Source: Alphaproteobacteria bacterium
Lineage (GTDB): Bacteria > Pseudomonadota > Alphaproteobacteria > Rhizobiales > CAJQND01
Assembly (NCBI GenBank): GCA_024227565.1
Contig: JAAEUE010000155.1
Span: forward strand, 1-64,000
Direction of reading: 5' to 3'
Length of the DNA: 64,000 nt
The first letter of the stretch is position 1. The number at the start of each line of letters is the position of its first letter. The notes under the pieces were generated by a model. That model was not told where the DNA came from. It ran no database searches and saw only the letters and a program-made list of their open reading frames with translations. The position numbers were made by a program, and so were the translations under genes. Below are positions 63,760-64,000 of the stretch, piece by piece.

Positions 63760-63907
63760 GCGCACAGTCCCAATCTGATTGGTTGAGTTGAGAGTGCACC
63801 AAGCACCTAATGTTGCGTTGTGCCCCATTAATGCGCTATTCCGGGTTGTGAGGGACCGGGCGAACTGCAATAGACCGTTCGATCAAGGGGCTGACCAGAC
63901 AAAAGTC

Positions 63908-64000
63908 ATGAGCAATGATGAAGAGAGCGGGCGGCTTGACCCGTCCACGCGAGCAATTCTTACCCATTGGCGCGAAGCGGTGCCGAACGACAGGCTGGCC
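63908..64000 (+). CDS. Truncated gene at window edge, possibly MarR-type
   Basis: An open frame begins with ATG 63908 and runs 31 codons off the end (MSNDEESGRLDPSTRAILTHWREAVPNDRLA). This resembles the N-terminus of some MarR-type regulators, but 31 residues are too few to be sure. No strong ribosome site is visible. Confidence 0.4.
   Translation, partial: MSNDEESGRLDPSTRAILTHWREAVPNDRLA

Noticed and set aside
1-64000. CRISPR array, tRNA or rRNA genes, prophage or insertion sequence
   Set aside because: I saw no regularly spaced repeats, cloverleaf or rRNA signatures, integrase or transposase genes in the window.

Overview
The window is a chromosomal segment of an alphaproteobacterium, most likely a (marine) Hyphomicrobiales/Rhizobiales relative. 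I infer this from a TIGR03808-type Tat-exported repetitive protein, an AqpS-like MIP channel, a CHASE2 cyclase and DUF928 pair, a betaine-type ABC transporter and short intergenic palindromic repeats of the kind common in that order. I see no rRNA or tRNA gene, CRISPR array, prophage or insertion sequence. Coding density is high, and many starts and stops overlap by 4 bases or less.

Region 1 (about 0.3-8.7 kb, minus strand) is an envelope operon. It encodes a PDZ plus peptidoglycan-binding protein, two tandem HtrA/DegP-like paralogues with PDZ and peptidoglycan-binding domains, and a large FecR-like coiled-coil protein. Each HtrA paralogue has lost a different catalytic-triad residue: Asp to Asn in one, Ser to Asn in the other. 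An RDD membrane protein follows. Region 2 (10-15.5 kb) is a catabolic block: acyl-CoA ligase, enoyl-CoA hydratase, DUF2848 protein, cupin and HpaB-like flavin monooxygenase.

Region 3 (15.7-26.8 kb) looks like one signalling and cell-death-type system. A DUF4384 protein with two c-type haem motifs and a cytochrome c' lie next to a crp - CHASE2 adenylate cyclase - DUF928 operon. This converges on an OmpA - caspase - caspase operon whose two caspase-like proteases each carry an EF-hand loop and a DUF4384-type C-terminus. A perfect TGTGA-N6-TCACA site lies upstream of the haem protein gene, at the centre of a long inverted repeat. A near-perfect site lies upstream of the OmpA-caspase operon. The simplest reading is that cAMP made by the cyclase activates the adjacent Crp, which controls both flanking units.

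Region 4 (26.8-45.1 kb) holds metabolism and housekeeping: GntR regulator, LMW phosphatase-like protein, Tat-exported repeat protein, methylmalonyl-CoA mutase (mutA, scpA, meaB), a ferric-reductase-like protein, a HerA-like ATPase, ZapE, two small paralogous secreted proteins, methylmalonate-semialdehyde dehydrogenase, an FMN alpha-hydroxyacid oxidase, an aquaporin-like channel and a class IV aminotransferase. Region 5 (45.1-64 kb) is transport and regulation: MscS channel, azlCD with a divergent CGNR regulator, an HxlR regulator, a methyltransferase, a hydantoinase/agmatinase/LacI block, a betaine-type ABC transporter, a LysR/aldo-keto reductase pair, a cobalt-type nitrile hydratase with its activator, an XRE-cupin regulator and a truncated final gene.

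A dispersed two-hairpin repeat of about 107 bases occurs twice, inverted, after the DUF928 gene and inside the ABC transporter operon. Several divergent promoters carry clear paired operators.
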